Both the position numbers and the translations under genes were made by a program. The notes under the pieces were generated by a model. It saw only the letters and a list, made by a program, of their open reading frames with translations, was not told the origin of the DNA and searched no databases. From UBA5195 sp034432755 (GTDB lineage Bacteria > Chloroflexota > Anaerolineae > Anaerolineales > Villigracilaceae), in contig DAOUBQ010000038.1 of assembly GCA_034432755.1 (NCBI GenBank), positions 38,117-102,116 of the forward strand: DNA of 64,000 nt, in the 5' to 3' direction. The stretch's first letter is position 1. Every line of letters starts with the position of its first letter. Shown piece after piece: positions 60,651-64,000 of this stretch.

Positions 60651-62039
60651 ATGGAATCAACCGAGATTTTACAAAAAGCCGCCGCCTTGCGCGCCGGTCT
60701 TTCTACCGGCTTTCGAGATGAAATGGTCAAATCGCTTTACAACGAGGCCGAAGCAATTGCCCAGCGCGCTGTGAAAACGGCCTCCAAAAAAAAATATGAC
60801 CTCGACCAGCGCATTGACCGGATTGTCACCTCGCCGCTGACCGGCCTGCCCATTATGCTCAGCCTGCTGGCCGTTATCATCTGGCTGACCGTTTCGGGCG
60901 CAAACGTGGTCTCCGATGCCATTGCCAGCGTCCTGTTTTGGGTGGGCGACCAGGGTATTGTGCTGTTCAACGCCCTCCACCTGCCCTGGTGGGTGACCGG
61001 CTTTGTGTGGGATGGTGTATATCGCGGCCTAGCCTGGGTCGTTTCGGTCATGCTGCCGCCGATGATGATTTTCTTCCCGGCCTTTACCATTCTCGAAGAC
61101 CTCGGCTACCTGCCGCGCGTGGCTTTCAACCTGGATTGGTTGTTCAAACATGCCGGGGCGCATGGCAAACAATCTCTCACCATGGCGATGGGATTTGGAT
61201 GTAACGCTGCCGGAGTGGTCTCCACCCGCATTATTGATTCGCCCCGTGAGCGGCTGATTGCCATCCTGACGAATAACTTTGTCCCGTGCAATGGGCGTTT
61301 TCCCACCCTCATCATGCTGGCAACGGTCTTTGTGGCCGCCGGTTTCAGCGGTTTCAGCGCGTCCCTCATCGCCGCCGCAACGGTGGTAGGGGTGGTGTTG
61401 ATTGGAATTGCCTTCACCCTGTTCATGTCCTGGCTGCTGACCAAAACTGTACTTAAGGGCGAAGCCTCCGCTTTTACGCTGGAACTGCCCCCCTATCGCG
61501 TTCCCAACATCGGGCGGATTCTCTACACCTCGCTGATTGACCGCACCCTGTTCGTTTTGTGGCGCGCCATGCAGACCGCCGCCCCTGCGGGGGCAGTCAT
61601 CTGGATTTTAGCCAACATCCCCTTTGGCGATTCCAACTTGGCGCGTGCCATCGCCGGCTGGCTGAATCCGTTTGGCCTGCTGCTCGGCCTGGATGGGGTC
61701 ATCCTGCTGGCCTACATCATCGCCATCCCTGCCAACGAAATCGTGGTCCCAACCATGATGATGGTTTACATGGGCGCTGGCATGATGATTGACGGCCCAT
61801 CTACCAGCGAAGCCATTCGTTCCCTGCTGGTGGAGGGTCACGGTTGGACGATGTTGACCGCCATCAACCTGATGTTGTTCTCGCTGCTGCACAATCCCTG
61901 CGCAACGACGATTATGACGATTTACAAGGAAACCAAATCCTATCAATGGGCCACCTTGAGCGTGGTTATCACGCTCGGCACAGCCTTCCTGGTCACCTTC
62001 CTGACAGCCACAGTGGCGAGATTTTTGGGCTGGGCATAA
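60651..62039 (+). CDS. feoB: FeoB ferrous iron permease domain as a separate protein
   Basis: 462 residues from ATG 60651 (AAGGA at 60639-60643). After a cytosolic helix (1-60, which matches the end of the FeoB GDI region) come about eight to ten membrane helices with the two gate regions: FGCNAAGV, NNFVPCNGRFP in gate 1 and HNPCATTIMT in gate 2, plus PANEIVVP. It moves Fe2+ inwards, together with the GTPase encoded just upstream. The operon ends with the terminator at 62062-62089. Confidence 0.9.
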   Translation: MESTEILQKAAALRAGLSTGFRDEMVKSLYNEAEAIAQRAVKTASKKKYDLDQRIDRIVTSPLTGLPIMLSLLAVIIWLTVSGANVVSDAIASVLFWVGDQGIVLFNALHLPWWVTGFVWDGVYRGLAWVVSVMLPPMMIFFPAFTILEDLGYLPRVAFNLDWLFKHAGAHGKQSLTMAMGFGCNAAGVVSTRIIDSPRERLIAILTNNFVPCNGRFPTLIMLATVFVAAGFSGFSASLIAAATVVGVVLIGIAFTLFMSWLLTKTVLKGEASAFTLELPPYRVPNIGRILYTSLIDRTLFVLWRAMQTAAPAGAVIWILANIPFGDSNLARAIAGWLNPFGLLLGLDGVILLAYIIAIPANEIVVPTMMMVYMGAGMMIDGPSTSEAIRSLLVEGHGWTMLTAINLMLFSLLHNPCATTIMTIYKETKSYQWATLSVVITLGTAFLVTFLTATVARFLGWA

Positions 62040-62061
62040 TCCATTTGTGAGGAATCAAAAA

Positions 62062-62089
62062 GGCCGGGGCACTCTGCTCCGGCCTTTTT
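62062..62089. terminator. Bidirectional terminator between feoB and korC
   Basis: GGCCGGGGCA and TGCTCCGGCC form a tight stem with loop CTC, preceded by AAAAA and followed by TTTTT, so it can stop transcription from both convergent genes. Confidence 0.85.
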
Positions 62090-62101
62090 CTGTTTGAACC
62101 A

Positions 62102-62650
62102 CTATGCCTGTTGCCTGACCTGCTCCGCTGCCGCAAAACCAGCCTCCAACGCTTTGCGATTCATCTCCTCGGTGCCTTTGGGGGCGCGGGCAATCACGGC
62201 CTGCTGAATGGCTTGCCGCGAAACCACCCCCGTCAGCCCCACCAGCGCACCAAGCGCCACTGTGTTGGCGGTGATGGTCTTGCCGGTCGTCTCTTGCGCC
62301 AACCGCGTGACGGGAATTGTGACCGCATTCACGCCAGATTCAACGGTCACGCGGTCTTCATCTATAATCAAGACCCCGCCCGGGCGCAGGTTGCGGGCAA
62401 ACTTTTTGTAGGCTTCCTGGCTGAGGGCAACCACAACATCCGGCTCCAGCACTTCGGGGTGGTCAATTTCACCGTCCGAAATGACGACTTCGGAGCGGCT
62501 AGCGCCGCCGCGTGCTTCGGGACCGTAACTTTGGGTTTGGGTGGCCTGTTTGCCGTCATAAATGGCGGCGGCTTCGGCCAGGATAATTCCCGCGAGGATC
62601 ATGCCCTGACCGCCCTCGCCAGCCAATCGAATTTCAGTGCGTTTCTCCAT
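62102..62650 (-). CDS. korC: 2-oxoacid:ferredoxin oxidoreductase, gamma subunit
   Basis: 182 residues starting MEKRTEIRLAGEGGQGMILA, with YGPEARGGASRSEVVISD, the signature of the pyruvate/ketoisovalerate oxidoreductase gamma domain. With the two upstream genes it forms a CoA- and ferredoxin-linked enzyme that oxidatively decarboxylates a 2-oxoacid, probably 2-oxoglutarate judging by subunit type. It begins 3 bases after korB and is last in the operon. Confidence 0.9.
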   Translation of the reverse strand: MEKRTEIRLAGEGGQGMILAGIILAEAAAIYDGKQATQTQSYGPEARGGASRSEVVISDGEIDHPEVLEPDVVVALSQEAYKKFARNLRPGGVLIIDEDRVTVESGVNAVTIPVTRLAQETTGKTITANTVALGALVGLTGVVSRQAIQQAVIARAPKGTEEMNRKALEAGFAAAEQVRQQA

Positions 62651-62653
62651 TTT

Positions 62654-63583
62654 TTACAACCTCCCCGTGTTGCGCAGGCGGATTTCTTCCTGGTGGGTTT
62701 GCTGCTGCACCAGCAGGTCATAAATTGCGGTGTATTCGGGGCGCTTTTTCTTTTGCAAAACGCCGCGCACAATTTTGGTATTGGCCTGTTGTTCCTCAAC
62801 GCTCAGTTTGTCGAACGAGGCTTTGGGAATGCTGTTGTCTTTGAGTGAGCGCATCATTTCGGCGGCCGTGCCAAGTTTGTTGATACGTCCGTAGGTGGTA
62901 TGGCAATAACTGACCGCCTCCACCAGGCTGAAGCCCTCGTTGGCAATCGCTTCGGAGAGGTATTTATCCAGTTCCAGGGCATGAAAGGCCGTACTGCGGG
63001 CCACGTACGAGGCCCCGGCGGCCATCGCCAGGTCGCAAATCGGGAAGGGCGGCTCCACGTTGCCATACGGAGCAGTGGTGGCGCGCATCCCTACCGGGGT
63101 GGTGGGGCTGTATTGGCCGCCGGTCATGCCGTAGATGGAGTTGTTGACCACCAGCGCGGTAATGCCAATGTTGCGGCGGGCGGCGTGAATGAAGTGATTG
63201 CCGCCAATCGCCAGGGCGTCGCCATCGCCCATAATGGCAATCACCTTCATATCGGGGCGGGCAATCTTCAGGCCGGTGGCAAAGGCCAGCGCGCGGCCAT
63301 GCGTGGTATGCAGGGTGTTGAAATCCATGTAGACCGGCATGCGCGCCGTGCAGCCAATTCCCGCCACCAGGGCCACCTGGTCTTTTTCGAGGCCGAGATG
63401 GTCAATGGCGCGAATGAGCGCGCCCATGATGACGCCCAGCCCACAGCCCGAACACCAGATGGTGGGGAATTTTTTGTTCTTGCGCAAGTGTTGCAGGGTT
63501 TCGCTGGCTTCAAACCAGTCTTCGCGCGGAATTTGGGCTTCCTGTTTGGTGAGATAATGCGCTTCGAGAATATGTTCTGACAT
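62654..63583 (-). CDS. korB: 2-oxoacid:ferredoxin oxidoreductase, beta subunit (thiamine diphosphate)
   Basis: 309 residues. Thiamine-diphosphate site: GDGDALAIGG (119-128) to VVNN (145-148) with the metal-binding Asn pair. Cysteines C44 and C47 (CSGC), C78 and a later Cys (about 220) fit the single [4Fe-4S] cluster of KorB-type subunits. HTTHGRALAFATG is typical of 2-oxoglutarate:ferredoxin types. It starts 3 bases after the alpha subunit stop. Confidence 0.92.
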   Translation of the reverse strand: MSEHILEAHYLTKQEAQIPREDWFEASETLQHLRKNKKFPTIWCSGCGLGVIMGALIRAIDHLGLEKDQVALVAGIGCTARMPVYMDFNTLHTTHGRALAFATGLKIARPDMKVIAIMGDGDALAIGGNHFIHAARRNIGITALVVNNSIYGMTGGQYSPTTPVGMRATTAPYGNVEPPFPICDLAMAAGASYVARSTAFHALELDKYLSEAIANEGFSLVEAVSYCHTTYGRINKLGTAAEMMRSLKDNSIPKASFDKLSVEEQQANTKIVRGVLQKKKRPEYTAIYDLLVQQQTHQEEIRLRNTGRL

Positions 63584-63586
63584 TTT

Positions 63587-64000
63587 TTAAGCCTCCACTG
63601 CAGCCATCACCATATCGGGGGTAATCATTTCACCGTTGGCGCGCGTAACGCGCTTCACCTTACGGCGTCCGACCACCCGCTCCACTTCCAGCGCCAGCTG
63701 GCCCAGGTTCATTTCAGGGACAACAATTCGCTCGACCGAATCGGCCAGTTCTTCGACCGCTTTTTCGGGGAAGGGCCAGAGGGTGTAAGCGGTGAACAGG
63801 TTGACTTTCTTACCTTTGGCGCGCATCTGCTTGACGGCGTGACGGGCCGTGCGGGCCGAGGCGCCATAACTCAGCACGGCAACCCGCGCGCCGGGTTGGG
63901 TATCGGCCTGGTAGAGCAAGATGTCATCGGCGTTGCGCTCAAACTTGCCGTTGACGCGCTCTAGCCAGGGTTCCACTTCATCGAGCCGCTGGGTGGGGAA
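63587..64000 (-). CDS. korA: 2-oxoacid:ferredoxin oxidoreductase, alpha subunit, C-terminal part
   Basis: About 137 C-terminal residues; the frame stays open to the window edge (FPTQRLDEVEPWLERVN), so the start lies beyond 64000. The GTG at 63976 is an internal valine, not a start. The segment holds VLSYGASARTARHAVKQMR, LWPFPEKAV and VVPEMNLGQLALEVERVVG, domain II of KorA-type subunits, which helps bind the 2-oxoacid and CoA. It is the first visible gene of the kor operon. Confidence 0.9.
   Translation of the reverse strand, partial: FPTQRLDEVEPWLERVNGKFERNADDILLYQADTQPGARVAVLSYGASARTARHAVKQMRAKGKKVNLFTAYTLWPFPEKAVEELADSVERIVVPEMNLGQLALEVERVVGRRKVKRVTRANGEMITPDMVMAAVEA

Noticed and set aside
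1..64000. tRNA, rRNA or CRISPR loci
   Set aside because: No cloverleaf-like, rRNA or regularly spaced repeat sequence was noticed in the gaps between genes; a tRNAscan or CRISPR search was not possible.

Overview
The window looks like chromosomal DNA of a Chloroflexota bacterium, probably class Anaerolineae. This is an inference from gene content: a large GAF/HAMP sensor repertoire, TrmFO, DtxR/Feo iron genes, 2-oxoacid:ferredoxin oxidoreductase and moderately high G+C. No rRNA, tRNA or CRISPR array is visible. Genes are densely packed; many neighbours overlap by 4 bases (ATGA) or lie 1-13 bases apart, so most of the window is operons.

Layout. 1-2920: divergent ROK-family sugar kinase (partial) and a GH31 alpha-xylosidase. 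3157-7513: a three-gene operon of a 68-residue single-helix membrane protein, a UPF1/DNA2-type SF1 helicase and an unrecognised 399-residue protein; a possible genome-maintenance or defence cassette. 7529-9533 (minus): aminotransferase and prephenate dehydratase for aromatic amino acids. 9564-10005: a structured non-coding stretch that may hold a small RNA. 10006-40951: the centre of the window, about 31 kb of signalling genes on one strand. It has two single-domain response regulators, one soluble multi-GAF protein, nine membrane sensors that end in GAF modules and carry no output domain, an orphan NMT1/SsuA-like binding lipoprotein, a ParA-like ATPase, a 1313-residue GAF-rich hybrid histidine kinase with two receiver domains, and a threonine synthase fused to a receiver domain. 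An EamA transporter follows.

42306-45780 (minus): two soluble histidine kinases and an OmpR-type regulator, each junction a 4-base overlap. 45868-51695: trmFO, smc and rnc. 51979-57857: aldo/keto reductase, DUF4013-like membrane protein, membrane-anchored acetylhydrolase-like alpha/beta hydrolase and a large polytopic membrane protein. 57931-62039: an iron-uptake operon with a DtxR-type promoter/operator, a DtxR repressor interrupted in frame by a palindromic repeat, a membrane-anchored DtxR-FeoA-FeoA protein, and FeoB split into separate GTPase and permease genes. 62102-64000 (minus): gamma, beta and partial alpha subunits of a 2-oxoacid:ferredoxin oxidoreductase.

Most interesting reading: 10-41 kb looks like one sensory machine. 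Many interchangeable membrane front ends stop at the same point, just inside the start of a GAF domain. The only kinase of the cluster begins with the same half-GAF module found at the sensor C-termini, which suggests the sensors feed one kinase by co-assembly. A ParA ATPase could position the assembly, and a receiver domain on threonine synthase could be one output. The modules are visible in the sequence; the mechanism is inference.
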